DNA of 64,000 nt. It comes from Prinia subflava (taxonomy: Eukaryota > Chordata > Aves > Passeriformes > Cisticolidae). The stretch spans positions 17,217,098-17,281,097 of the forward strand of contig NC_086251.1 in NCBI RefSeq assembly GCF_021018805.1, given 5' to 3'. Below the pieces are notes generated by a model. That model was given only the letters and a program-made list of their open reading frames with translations. It ran no database searches and was not told the DNA's origin. This document shows, one piece after another, positions 1-15,720 of the stretch; position 1 is the first letter of the stretch, and each line of letters begins with the position of its first letter. A program made the position numbers and the translations under genes.

Positions 1-3114
<3,114 letters not shown>

Positions 3115-5533
3115 TTAGTTCTTGAGGTTTTTCCTTTTAGAACACCATCCAGCTGTTGGCAGCTTATATGCAAACAAATTCCCATTAGTACCTTCTCCAG
3201 CCAGAAAAGGTCTTGTGAGTAAAGAAGAGCCCTCAGCCCACATTGTGACCATTTGGCAGTGAAGCCATCATCGTTGATGCTCCCACAGTTTCTGCCACTA
3301 AAACTGTGGAAAAAATTCGTTTTGTTGAAGCACTGTAGCCCAGCTCTCACCACTCAGAGTGTGTTCTACCAGTGAGAAGTTCTGGCAATTGAACCACGCT
3401 GGACTAAGAGCTTTTGCTGACACCTGACATCAACAAACTCTTGGAAATCAACAAAACTAGATGGTCAAATGTTTGCAGTGTAGACGTGGCTTCTACGTTT
3501 CTCTAGCCCCTTCCAAAGTTTCCATGATCACAATAAAAAGACACTTAATTATGGCTTCCCTTACTGCTTAAATTTACCCTGCTGGATAAAGTTAATAGGT
3601 TGATGAATGCCACTGTGGTATGGAGGAACATCAGGATATGCTGCTACAATTCCAAGTTCTTGTTTGTTATTATTTATTATATTCTTGTCCTCAAATAAGA
3701 TAGAGTACTGTTAACTGATTATATTGGCATATGGATGTTGATATCCCTGACAGGATTAGAATGACTGAACTATCATCAAAATATGGAACACCAAGACTTA
3801 AAGAGGCAAGTAACATACATGAGCTACTATCTTCTGCAAAATTTTCACCTAAGTCTGATGACTTACGTGAAGGTACATTGAGATACCTCCCACAAGCGAG
3901 TTTAAGATCGTCCCTTGAACTCTCCAACTCTACTGCCATTAAGAAAATTTGTAGCTGGAAAAGTTGTACTTCATAGGTTATTCAAGTGAGATCTTGTTTG
4001 CTTCAGGTTTTACTCTTGTCTAACATGCACATACAGCACAACACCTGATGGGCTGGATACCATCCCACTCCACACACTACATGCCAAATTGCCATTTAGG
4101 TTAATTCAGTTATAACTGAACTAAAAAAGAAATGGCACCTCCCTGGTGTAACTAAGACCTGCCATGTTTCGCAGAGCATTTATGAACAATGACATTGAAC
4201 AGTAGAAAAAAGACTAACTTAGTTCCCAGCTCCAAGGCTGGGCTGCAGTTAAGAAACCAACCCCAGCCCCTAATGAAAACCACAAAGCCAAAGACGTTGT
4301 TTATGTGGAATTTGAACACAACAGATTTTCAGTCCAGTGAGACACTGAACACAAGGCTTCACACATCTTACTGAGGGACAAATAGATTATTGCCTTACTA
4401 CAAACTGGGGCCAATTAAGTGAACTAGATTTTCATCAGGGACTTCAGCAATCTTCTGCAGGTACTTGTCCATCCTTTTTCTACACAGTTAATCATAAATT
4501 TGGAATTATTAATCACTGGCTATTATGTGGAGAAATAAACTCCCATCTTGCTTCCAGTAACATCTCTTTTATGGCATGCTCAAGTGTTCTGGATATTTCT
4601 AGTCACATAATGTCTCAGTCTCATCTGGTTAAATGCTGACATCCTCATTTTCAGCCACGACATAAACAAGTCACAAAAATTAAGAATGCATGCATTGACA
4701 AATCCATTTGAAACTTTGTATAGCAATAGCATGTCCTCTGCCTGAAGCAACTGAGAAGCAGAGCTGGGGCGAGATGCTGTGATATCCAAAAACACTCACT
4801 CTTCTGTCTGAATTTTTCTGATCAATTTGTAATATTAAGCAAAGCACTTCTGGCTCTATGCTCACTGTTCAAAGCACCTGCAGCTTTACTTATGCTTTTT
4901 CCCTTTGGCTTTGTTCTGTGTTTGGATAGAGGCTACTTGGCTACCACCCTGTTGTAAGCGTGCACTGCTTCAATCTGTGCCGATTGCTTCCTTCCTGCTT
5001 CTAGGACAAACCACAGCCTTACATCACTCTTGCAGCACAGGGACAGCACCTTTTACATTGCTCTCAGTTACACTTTCAAATCCACCAGAACTTCTAGCTC
5101 AGTCCTTTATATCTAGACTCCCAGTGGCACCGTGTTGTACTGTAACGTGGCACGGACCAATTATTTTCAAAGGTCAATAAGGGTGAGAAACAACTGCTGT
5201 CTAACTGGTTCTTCACTAGTGATATACCAGACTTCTAATATCTCACACTTCGGGGTTTGATTTCAAATCTTGTTGCTCCCAAATCAAGACATCTGTCAGA
5301 GTAAATGTGGCTGATTTATAATCTATTTTTCTTTTGTCCTCCCTGAAGCACCCTGTCATTGAGCCCTAGAAGGGTTTAACCATGAACTTCTGGGACAGAC
5401 ACCTGGGTATCTTCACAGTGTCCTCTGTCCTTGTAGCTATTAACCTACCATAGAAACTCAAAAATTAAATCATTCTGTTTACTCTAATAAAAAGTTAAAC
5501 TCTTAGAAGACACCAAACACTTTGCAACAATAA

Positions 5534-5567
5534 AACTGGTACTGATTTTACTGGTACTGGTACTGAA
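5534..5567 (+). repeat. Short imperfect tandem repeat (ACTGGTACTG unit)
   Basis: The segments actggtactg, attttactggtactgg and tactgaat repeat a ctggta core three to four times within 34 bp. It is a small local duplication with no apparent function. Confidence 0.55.
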
Positions 5568-6459
5568 TCACACTGATTTTATATTGAATTCATTTCATTG
5601 ACCTTAAGAAGTCATTCTTGATTTATGCCATGGTATCAAAGGACAGAATGAGAAAACATATGTGAGATTTAATGCATCTTTCCTCTTCTTCTGATTTGCA
5701 TTTTAAAAATCAAGAAAAGAAATGCACTGTCATTGCTGTCTGTTTTGTGGAGATAGAAATTTTACACAACTCTCTGAACAGCCCAAGACAGCACTTTTCA
5801 CTGTACTAAATTCACTGAATATAATTTTAGGATAAAAATAAAACACATTGCTATGCCTTGCTTCCTCCCTTCTCCCCTGGCCACTTCCTTTTGACATTTG
5901 CATGCCAGCCTAAGTAGAAAAAACAAAAAGGAAAATCATCTCTCTTGGTAAGTCCATCTATAGGATAACACCCTCTTTTCCTGCTACCATGAAGAAAGCC
6001 TAATTGAGTTGAGGCAGGAAGGCTTTGTCCTCAGGACTTCTGTTTCTGTCCTGTAATTTCAGTCAATTGTGTAACTACTGAGAGATGACTTAAATGTGGA
6101 TTTGAGATCTTGTGAGCTTCTGATTCTTAAGGAGCCTTTTCACTGACACAGAGAACACAAACCATTCAAGATCTATTATTCATCTACATAATAACAGACC
6201 TTAGAGAGAAGCAACTATGTGAATAAACTGCTGAGCTGTAACTGAAATAATGGAAGTGGCAGAAATGCCTGCTTGGAAACAAGTGCCCCAGGTGTGTTTA
6301 CAGGGTTGTGGAGGAAGTGCTGCATCTTCCATTTTTTCCTCTTCTGTATACGCACCTGTTAATTAGCACTTCAAAACTATCTAAATCCTCCTCCAATACA
6401 AATGTGTCAATAAGTTAGGTACCTATTTGTAAAGCTTATCTACACAATCAGGCCAGCCC

Positions 6460-6660
6460 AGGTACATATGTCTTCTGCAAAGGAAAACAAACACGGCTGC
6501 TGCTGCTGCAGAGAGGATATTTTGCACTGGCTTGGCTTACAGCAAGTCTGCCAGGCAACAAATAGAGCTTGAACTTGTCTGCTTCACGAGTAATTAACTC
6601 CTCAAATGCAGGCAAGTAACCTTTGTGACTGCTAAAGTTAACTCTGGGCTGTCCTGAAAG
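6460..6660. promoter_or_regulatory. Candidate conserved non-coding block
   Basis: This 200-bp stretch is more complex and richer in mixed motifs than its surroundings. It holds a short CTG run (ctgctgctgctgcag), ccaggcaac (complement of the RFX half-site GTTGCCTGG) and gagtaattaactcc with a homeodomain-type TAATTA core. No exon is recognisable. Calling it conserved is a guess from texture only. Confidence 0.22.
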
Positions 6661-8644
6661 AAAGTCTAAGATGCGGTGGAAATCAACTGCTTGAAGTTTC
6701 CCTCCAGCACCCATAGAGCTGTCACACGCTCACTGCTTCAGGCACACCTCAGATCTCCACCTGTAGGTCATTCCTGGGGACTCTGGACACTGACATCCTG
6801 GGGCTTTCAATCAGTTGTTGCATCCAATGAACTGCAAACACTGTGCTGCTTTTGATCTTAGCCACTGAAATGCATCAGAACCAGCCCTATAATTGCAGGT
6901 TGAGGAGTAAAGAGGAAAACATGAGCCCACTGGAAAGCAAGGAGATGTGTAAGTTAACACTGTCTTTTCATCATAATTAAAAGCCACAATTTGGAAACCA
7001 ATGAACATGAGAAACCCCAGATGACACAAAGATGCCACTGAAGGAGAAGAGCAAAGGCAAGTGTACAGGTCTGACACAGCCCAGTGCAGCAGGGACCTGC
7101 TGATAAACATGCCTGTGCATTTTTTTGCTGGCAAACTCCCACTCTGTGGATGCTTACAGATATACAGACAGTTTTGGAAAAGGACAAGAACTTATGTGAT
7201 GAGCAAGGGACAGATTTGTATCAGCTGGAAAGGTGGACAGCTGATCCTGAAGCAGTACAGAGAGAAGATTCTTCATTTACCCAAGAAGAATGATCTGTGG
7301 GGATGGAGAAACAGCTTCCCTCCAGCTGAGACAATATATTCACTGTGAATCCATGACCACAGCAAGTGGCTGATATAGTAACTGGCAATCACCTTCAGGA
7401 CTTTACAGCCAAGAACAGGATTTCAGAAGAGACTCATCTACTTTTGCTTTGCATTTTGTGTAGCAATTTTCTCTAGCAGAGAAGGAATAAAGCATTAAGA
7501 GTTTGGAGCCAGTGCTATTTGATACACACCTTTCAGCTGTGTAAATAGTAGCATCTTACTAAAGATTCTGTTATTACCACATTCATTAGAAAAAGAAACA
7601 TTCTAGGAACAAGAAAGAATGTTTTCAGTACTATCCAAACATGAAGTCTGCCAAAGACACTGATCTGAAGTAAATTACCATTTTGAGCAAGAAAGAGTAA
7701 CAAATAATGAAACACCACCGTTGTTTAAATACAGCACTTATGGTCGATGATGTTCCCAGTCTTTCAGAAATGTTAAACACAAGTAACTTGTTCTGATTTT
7801 TAACCGTGAGGTAAATAACTACTCAAAGAAGTAAAGGTACATTTGCTATATTTAACACATATGATTTTTTCCCATTGGTAAGTGGAAGTCTTTTGTTTTC
7901 TTTTAAAATAAAACCAACCTAAAATAAATTTCTGTTGTAGGAAAACTAGACACTGATTTCAGAAGATCATCTGCACACACATGTTGCTTGCTCTTCACTT
8001 CAGAGCACATTGTCAAAAACCTTAAATAATCCGAGTGGAAAGCCCTGATCTGGCCAGAAGTGTCTGTTTTGGCTGGATGAGCAATTAAAGGAATGTCTAG
8101 AGAGAAATATCACTCCTCTTTTAACTTGAGTTAGCTAATTGCCAATTAATTCAAGCCCGTGAATACTCTGCAAATGTTAATCTAGGCACTGCAAAACACA
8201 AACATTTGTGGTTTACTTCAGGGCTCAAGCACTGGCAACAAACTCTCTGGATTAGAAGAGGAACAAAAGTTCTAGGCTGACAAACTCAAGTATACTGTTT
8301 TTCAAAAAGCTTGATGTGTATATACTTTTGCTGGATGTGAACTTTGTACATGTGCTCTTTACATACAAATAATTTAATTTATACCCACAAATTGCTGTTG
8401 TAAATCTTAAAAAAATGTATGGATGCTCATTCCTGAAAACTACATGCACTAACGTTTGCAAGACCTGCAAAACCTCAAGGACGCCAATCCAGAAAATCAA
8501 CCCTTACAGCAAACAAAAGCATTAATACATCTCAAGCAGGGTGGAGGACAATCCTAAAATGTAACATTCCTCCTCTTTATTCTCCACAGTTATCTTCACA
8601 AACACTGCAGTTTCAATTAGGGTTAAATCAGTTCAGTTACAGTG

Positions 8645-8720
8645 TCTAACTCTGCTGACTGCAGTGAAGTTGCTTTAGATCTGCAACAGTGGAAAATGGA
8701 TTAAAATTTGGCCCACAGCA
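8645..8720 (+). repeat. Possible relic of an old sauropsid interspersed element
   Basis: The segment runs from ctgactgcagtgaagttg to ggattaaaatttggccca. The order of motifs (gactgcagtgaagt, then a gap, then aatttggccca) resembles a palindromic repeat family common in reptile genomes, as I remember it. It lies directly before a clearer SINE-like piece. The match is weak and based on memory. Confidence 0.3.
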
Positions 8721-8735
8721 ACATGATTTCCACAG

Positions 8736-8850
8736 CCATAAAATAAGGATAATAACACTTACTTACTTACCTTGCAAGGGCTGTAGAAGGATTAAGTGAT
8801 TAATCCTTACAAAGAATGTTGGAAAGGGATATAAATCCTATCCAAGTTTT
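8736..8850 (+). repeat. CORE-SINE/MIR-like relic, 3' part
   Basis: The order of motifs follows the 3' half of MIR-type CORE-SINEs: ataaaataaggataataa, cttacttaccttgcaagggctg, aggattaagtgattaat, then an aaagaatgttggaaa and gatataaat tail. MIR-type elements are ancient in amniotes and survive in birds only as diverged scraps. Strand is assigned from the aaaat-gga-ataata order. Confidence 0.55.
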
Positions 8851-11800
8851 ACATATTACAACCAGGAAAACTGCATTCTAAATACAATCTGGAAAGAAGC
8901 CTCTAGATAATTTCTTATTATTATCTTCTATTTCACATCCCAATTCTTTTAGTGCACAGATTGCTAGTCTCAAATGATGCACATCTTATACTACTCTTAG
9001 CTGCACTGGAAAGAACTTTGTTACTGAGCATCCTACTTACAGAAACTAATAATTGCCCTTAATTACCCAGTCTTCTCATTGAAGAGATGTTTATTTTTCT
9101 ATAGCAATTGTTATCTTTAATTATTGCATTTAAAATAAACAGAGACTTATATCAAGTGACATGCAAATTACATGGTAGCAATTTATAATTGCAAAATGGG
9201 AAAAAGGAGATATAGGAGAAATCTAGAAATCTAAAAGCATGAGGCTGGAGTTACCCAGGTTGGTAATGAAATATTTTGACCATGGGCTCTTCTTCAGAGA
9301 TACTCTAGAGCTGTTCTGAGGGCTCATGCATTAACTGTGTTTAAACTGCATAAACTAATTATGGTAGGACTAAATCCAGAGTTCAAATGCTCAGGCAGGA
9401 GCATGAAAGGAGAGGTTCATCAGTGCTGAGATCCACATGTCTCAGGTCGGAGCACAGGAGAGCTGCACACTAAATTGCCACAGCCCAGATTTACTGTCCT
9501 GAGCTATGAGCGCTGTCAAATGTCTGCTGGCTCGGCCAGCCAGAGGGACACACTCCTAAGCTCAGAGATTGGTGAGGACAATGCATAGCTCAGATGTGAC
9601 TGGATGCACATGCCTGATATTAGGGAACAAGAGACACAAACACGTACAGATATATATATACACAGCAGCTCAGCAGGAGCAGGTTTTACACTGGATGCCT
9701 CAGAGATTATGGTAGGATCATCCTCCAAGCTCAGCAGGATCAAAACACACAGAACCAACATCACCTCTATTGATTTCTATCTTGGTCTCTTTCTTGCAAT
9801 ATTTCATAAATCAATACTTCTCAGAAAACCTTTATGCCCCCTGAATATAGCAAAGAATGTGAGTGTTGAGCCCTTTCGATGTGCCTCTTTCCCATCTCAC
9901 CAGACACACCCACATATCTATAGAGGCCCCCTCAGGGAACCAGGACATGAACCTTCATTGGCACACTGTATGCTGCTTTTGCTAAATACCAGTGTTTCAT
10001 CAGCCAAACTCTAACAAACCCTTCAAGTCTTCTGGGATCTATCAGCAGCTTGTGCTGTCTATGGGCTGAGTTCCTATTTCAGATCAAGTCTTTGCTCCTG
10101 TATAAAAACACTTGGGAGACTAAGCTTGGCTGCCACAGGAGAAGTGCAGACCTCAGCTTCCAATGTGGACATCTGAAAGTGTAGGGCACACACGCAAAGA
10201 GAAGAGTGGTTTCATTGTTTTCAAATTTGAAAGACAAATTAAAATACAACAGGTCTTTCCACTGATGCACCAGGTAAAAGAGCCCAACTCTTTTTACATC
10301 TGTGGATGGGTATGGGGAAAACTCTGCTTTCACTCACAACCTTCCTAGTCAGAAGCTTTTTTTTCCTCTTTCCAACAGCTGTACATCTCCTTGTAAAGCT
10401 CCTCTTGAGGAATGATGAGAGCCATGTTCCCCTTCAGACTTCATTAATCCTTTGTCAGGAGATGACCAAAGACAGCCATCTTCAGGTACAGCAGGAAGCC
10501 AGCAGAAGTCTGTCTATCCTGCCTGTGCTATCCTTTGGAAAACACGTTGCTGTAATTAGGTAACATTCCAGTAATCAGAGACAACAGCTCCACTTGGTCC
10601 AGTGATCTACTGAGAAGCATTGATGCACTAATAAGGAGGGAATAGTGAGCAGCAGAGAAAGAGAGGGTGGGGAAGGAGGAGGAGAAACAGCAGATAAACT
10701 GCTCTTCACATGTACTTTTAGCTGATGTTAATCCCATTTTCTATGCTAATTTCTCATACCTCCCCTTCTTTATCACACCTTTCCACACTCCATCAGGAAG
10801 GGCTCATACCCTTTTGACCCTCCTACCAAGCAAGATTGTTTCAGCTAGGTTATATGTATATTAAAAACCTAATTAAAAGGGGGGGTTACTATGGAAAACC
10901 TTTATACAGCAGACAGAGGTCATGCTCTTCACAAGATTAGGCTCACCACAGAACACTTCATCTACCCAGCTCAGTGCTGATACAGCTTACTCTGCCCTCT
11001 GACATCTCTTAATCACCCTCTGACAGATTCCTAACAGGATTTTCCTGGAGTGCTGATATGCTGCCCTTCAGTAAGGGCTCAAGAAGTGACTGGATTAACC
11101 ACACTTGCACCCATGCCTTGGACAAGGGGCCAAACAGCAAGCCACAAGCACAGGCAGCTCCCAGGAATTCCAGAAGGGCTTACTGATAGCAGTGTGGCAT
11201 GGCCCATACACAGGCAGAGGAGAAAGGCACTGGACAGCCACTGCATACATTGTTACACAGATACTGGGATTTTTCCAAGGACAAACTGCTCTGCATCCAG
11301 TAGAACTAACAGAGGCTGACCACTTGCAAATCCACACCCTGAATCTCATTTCATTATCCACCACAGAACTCTGGATCCTCCTCCAGTCCCAACTCACCAC
11401 ATCTATGGACATCCTACTTCCACTTTCCTCCAGTGTCATAACACCTGCAATTCCTTTCCACACCTCTATCCCCACTGACTCGAGTTCCTTCTGCCTCCTG
11501 CAGTAACGCCCTCCAAAATTTTACCCATTTGTCCTGCAGTTCACCTCCCAGCTGCACAGTTTCCTTCAGTGTACATTATTCTCTCCTTTCTCCTGTGTAA
11601 AAGACAACAGATGCTGTGGCCAGTCCAGATCTGCAAGCACGTGGTCACTGTAAAAAGTGTAGGAAATAGCACATTTTCTTAATTATACTGGATTTGAGAA
11701 ACTCCAAGCCTCTGGTTTAGAACAATGGGGAAAAAAGACCATCTGGAAACTGAATTCTGATTTACAAACAGGAAAGTCCCAGCATAAGAGTAACAGAATA

Positions 11801-12456
11801 AAAGGTAAGAAAAATTAGACTATTATAATTTTAATGAACAGAAACAGGCATATTAAAAAACGAAACTGAACAAACTTTAAAAAGTATTTCCTTTAATTTG
11901 AGAATAATGGCTAGGGTCACAGCATGGAGCTGAAAGGATTTATTGACTCTTACACCAAGAAGAACAGGAGCTGTCTGCTCATGTAGTACAAAGTACACTA
12001 CATCTGGTTCACTATGTTCCCTACAAAGAGAGAAAAGCAGGGTGTCATATTCAAAACATAAAAAGGCCCAAGCACCTCATTAATTTTAGGTACAAGAAAC
12101 AATGCAATACCTACAGAGCACGGTCAGCTGTGCTTCCACAATAAAAAGAAAGAAAATAAAGTGAATTTAATTTCCTCGCAAAAGGAAGGTGGTTAGATAA
12201 ACTGGAACATTACAACCCACCTTCTGATACCCAGTTTCATCACATGGAATTCATACCACAGTGGCTGAGGCTAAGTATGTCCTGAAATATGACATCAATT
12301 TCAAACTCAGGCACGAACCAGTGATTATAAAAGCATGAGACCTACGCTGTCAAAACCCATCTTTGTGTCATACTTCTGCTCCAGGATTTCTATGCAACAA
12401 CTCCAGCCTGGGCTGCTGGAAGATCTCACAGTGATTTTTTTCTCTTCTGGAATGAT

Positions 12457-12515
12457 TCCATGGGTCTGATCTAAAGCCTTCTGAAGTCAATGCAAAGGCT
12501 CATCAGTTTTAGAAA
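12457..12515 (+). repeat. Fragment of an old sauropsid interspersed element
   Basis: The segment gggtctgatctaaagcc, followed by ttctgaagtcaatgcaaagg, matches the recurring 'gcctgatccaaagccc-ttgaagtcaatgg' pattern of an old reptile/bird repeat. Only about 50 bp is recognisable. Confidence 0.4.
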
Positions 12516-14919
12516 ATTGCAGATCAGTTTCTCCAGCACAGCTTACAGCTGGCTCATTCTAATCGGTATTGCTACAGACAATGACACTGAAGTGCTAAAG
12601 ATCTGGCTGCAGAAGACCTCATTCCAGAGCTAGCTGTTCTCAACAGTTACCGAAGAGCACCACTCCCTGTATCTGTTAACTATCACTCAGGTAGAACAAA
12701 TCTGCAGGCACAGTTATTCAATCTTCAGCACCTTTACTGCACCACTTCCCTAGAGAAAGGGATTCTGCCTCTAATCACACTGGTATTTTCTTAGTATCAG
12801 AATGAAATGTTTAAATTAGGCTCCCCACAAACACTAGTTCAAGGCCAGAGCCATAACAAAGAAAAAAGTAGATGAATTTTCTGGAACTCAACTGCGTCTC
12901 ACTGCCCTGTGCTTTTTCTCTGATTGCTTTCTATTCTGTTAATGATTTTGTTTCTTAGCTCCACACATTTATCAAGAAACATCAGAAGACTTCAGAAGGT
13001 TCAATCAAAAGATTCACCTTAAGAAGAAGGACAAGTTTTAAGGCTGGACAGGTACATAGAAATAAGCAAACAATCAATAAGCAGCTCGTCCCTACAGGCC
13101 ACAAACCTGAACAAAAGTTACAATATCATCCCTCAAAAACAACACTCCCCCATGAGGACCCAGTTTTCCCCACTTGTACATTACTGTGACCCCACTGGCT
13201 TCCTTGGAATTATTCCCAGTTCCCCGTGACCGAGAACAGCCACAGCAGCCCTCCCAGCCTCTCCAAGGAGGTGACACAACACAGCACAGGCTACAAACAG
13301 TGGCCACAGAGGAGCTCAGTGTTGACTCAGAGTCACTCAAGCTCAGAAGAGAAGGCAGCTCAGAAGTAATTGAGACTGCTGTGCCTGTTCAATGTCCTGA
13401 CATACACAGGGGATAAACATGCTAAAATAATACAGTACTACCCAGCAATAATGGCATTAGACAAACCACGTATCACTTCCTGAAAAGCCTCTGGCCTTAA
13501 GGGATACTGCCTGTACAAAGCACAGAAAATAGTCTTTTGTCCTTATGAACATTACATGCACTTTAGTTCATTGGCTTTGTATTAGGAGCTCCTAAGCAAC
13601 TAGAAACTGCTATGATATTCTTTACTCATACTGCAGGGTCAGGCCACCTGCACGTTCAGGCCATGGCCAAGTTGCCCAGAGTTGGGTGCGAAGGGTTTCT
13701 TCCTGAACACAAAAATCAGCAGCTGAAAGCCTATAGAGCTGGCAGGACAGGTAACCAAGCAACACTATCTGAGTGTGACCCTTTATGCTTAAAACCAAGA
13801 GTTTGAGGTTGCAGTCCAAATTTTATTAGGGTGATAATTTTAAAAAAGCCCTCTCAGCCAGAATGGAAAAAGACTTTTAGAAGAGAATCAGGAACTCTAA
13901 TGAAGGCCAAATATAGAAAAGCCTCCGTCTTCAGAGTTGGACAGCTTAATTCTGGTACCTCAGTACACAAACCATTGAGCGTGGTTTGGTCAGATGGACA
14001 AACAAAACCAGTTTGGGAAGCACTGTGAGCTGCAGTGACCTATGAAATGTCACAAAATGGTGGAACAGCCCTGTCATATGCACAGGATCTGCTTCCTGAG
14101 TTCCAGCCAGGACAGTGAGGCTTCCTGCACAAGCAGACTGGCTACACACATTAGAAACAGGAGTGCATGAAGGCGTGTGGATACTGTGAGCTCTACCAAT
14201 AGCAGAGGGTGCACCAGATACAGCCCCACAGGTTTCAGCTGCAGAAGGACTGGTCTACATTTCCTGAAGGATCATTTTTATTTGCATATACAAGACTTTA
14301 ACTCTTCCCTTCTATTTCATAGGGATACAAGCCCCTGCAAGCTCCAGGAGACAGAGAAACACAGAAAGAAAAGCTTATTTCTTAGAGAGAGAAGCTAACT
14401 TCCCTTCTGAGAAAGAGCAGAGGTGCTCCCCTCAGGTCATATTAAAGGGAATTAAGGAAAATCTGTGGCTTTTGTGTGATTACAAGTTGTTAAATACAAT
14501 GGAGAATCCCTCATCCCAGAGCATCAACTATAAATCCCGTTAATAACTACATGAAGCAGCCTAAATAAAGGTTATTTTGAAAACCTTTGTCTCTCTTTGC
14601 AGTGTACTCTTCTGAAAATCTTCCTCTTCAGCTGGATGCGAGTGTTGCTGTGAACAGTACATAATGCTGAACCAGGAAGAGAAGGTGCCTTCTGAAACCA
14701 CAGAGGCAGCCAGGTGAGTGAATACGAGGAACATCCAGTCTGCACTTGGTGGCAGTGCACTGGAAACAGCATAAGGAAAATCAGGGCAGCAGATGTCCAG
14801 GTATTTAGCAACAGAGTTAAAGAAACAAATGAGGCCTTCTCATGCTGTTCTGATTTGTGCAAGCAGTCCAGAATTCACTGCTAAGGAAGAAAAAAAAATC
14901 TAGAATTTGCTGTTAGTTA

Positions 14920-15720
14920 CAGACAATTACAGAATTATACTGGGAGGGACCTCTAGAGAAGATCAAGTTAAAGCCCCTGCTCAAGCAGCAACAGCTAGAG
15001 TACTTTGCCCAAGACCATGTCCAGCTGGATTCTGGGTATCTCCACAGATGAAGACTCCACAACCTCCCTGGATTACTGTTCTGTTGTTTGATCACCCTCA
15101 CAGTAAAAAAAAAAAAGTGTTTATTATGTTTAGACAATTTGTTTTAATTTGTGCCTTTGTCTTTTGTCCTTTCAGTGGCCACTAGGGAGAAGAGTCAGCT
15201 CCCTCTTTATTCCCTCACAACAGCATACATTGATGAGATGTATCGAGCTTTTTCAACAGACTAAATCATCTGAGGTCTAATGTTCCAGAAGAAGCCTCAG
15301 TTTGTCCATGTTTGTGGCCCTATCCTGGATTCAGTAAGTCCATGCTTCTTGTACTTCTGGAGGCCCAGAACTGGATGCAGTTCTCCAGTTGTGAGCTCGA
15401 GCAGAGGAAAAGGGTCACTTTCCTCAACTGAGCTGATCCTGCAGCCCAGGATACTGTTTCCTACCTTTGGTACATCACTGCCTGGCTAGCTCACGGTCAG
15501 CTTGTTGTCTGCCTGCACCTTGAGGTCCTTCTGCGCAGATCTGCCTTCCAGCTGGCTGCTCCCCTGTGTGACCTGATCCCTTGGTATTCCTTCCCAAGGA
15601 CAGAGCTCTGCATTTTTGTGACAGTCCTGCTTGCTCAGTTCTCCTGCCTAAGTAACTCTGGATGGCAGCACAATCGCCTGGTCCATCAGACATTCCTACT
15701 GGTTTTGGTCTCAAAAATAC
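14920..15720 (-). mobile_element. Old, degraded CR1 non-LTR retrotransposon fragment (about 800 bp)
   Basis: CR1 is an avian non-LTR retrotransposon whose copies are 5'-truncated. The plus strand here is the complement of the element. It runs from a 3'-end-like stretch (ttacagaattatactggg, agggacctc) through the 'ctccacaacctccctgg' and 'caccctcacagtaaa' blocks. It continues past aggcccagaactggatgcag and accttgaggtccttctg to ctggatggcagcacaatc and a final ttcctactggttttgg. All landmarks are in the expected order. Many substitutions and indels destroy the ORF2 frame. A 12-base A run at 15106-15117 sits inside it. Confidence 0.82.

Noticed and set aside
9604..10014. 136-codon plus-strand frame
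   Set aside because: No family resemblance, and a simple (TA)n stretch lies inside it; a chance frame.
10655..10690. Purine-rich gagggtggggaaggaggagg, considered as a G-quadruplex
   Set aside because: It has too few runs of three or more G for a canonical four-stranded structure.
11095..11506. Three overlapping open frames of 89-133 codons on both strands
   Set aside because: Overlapping frames in all directions point to low stop density from composition, and none resembles a protein.
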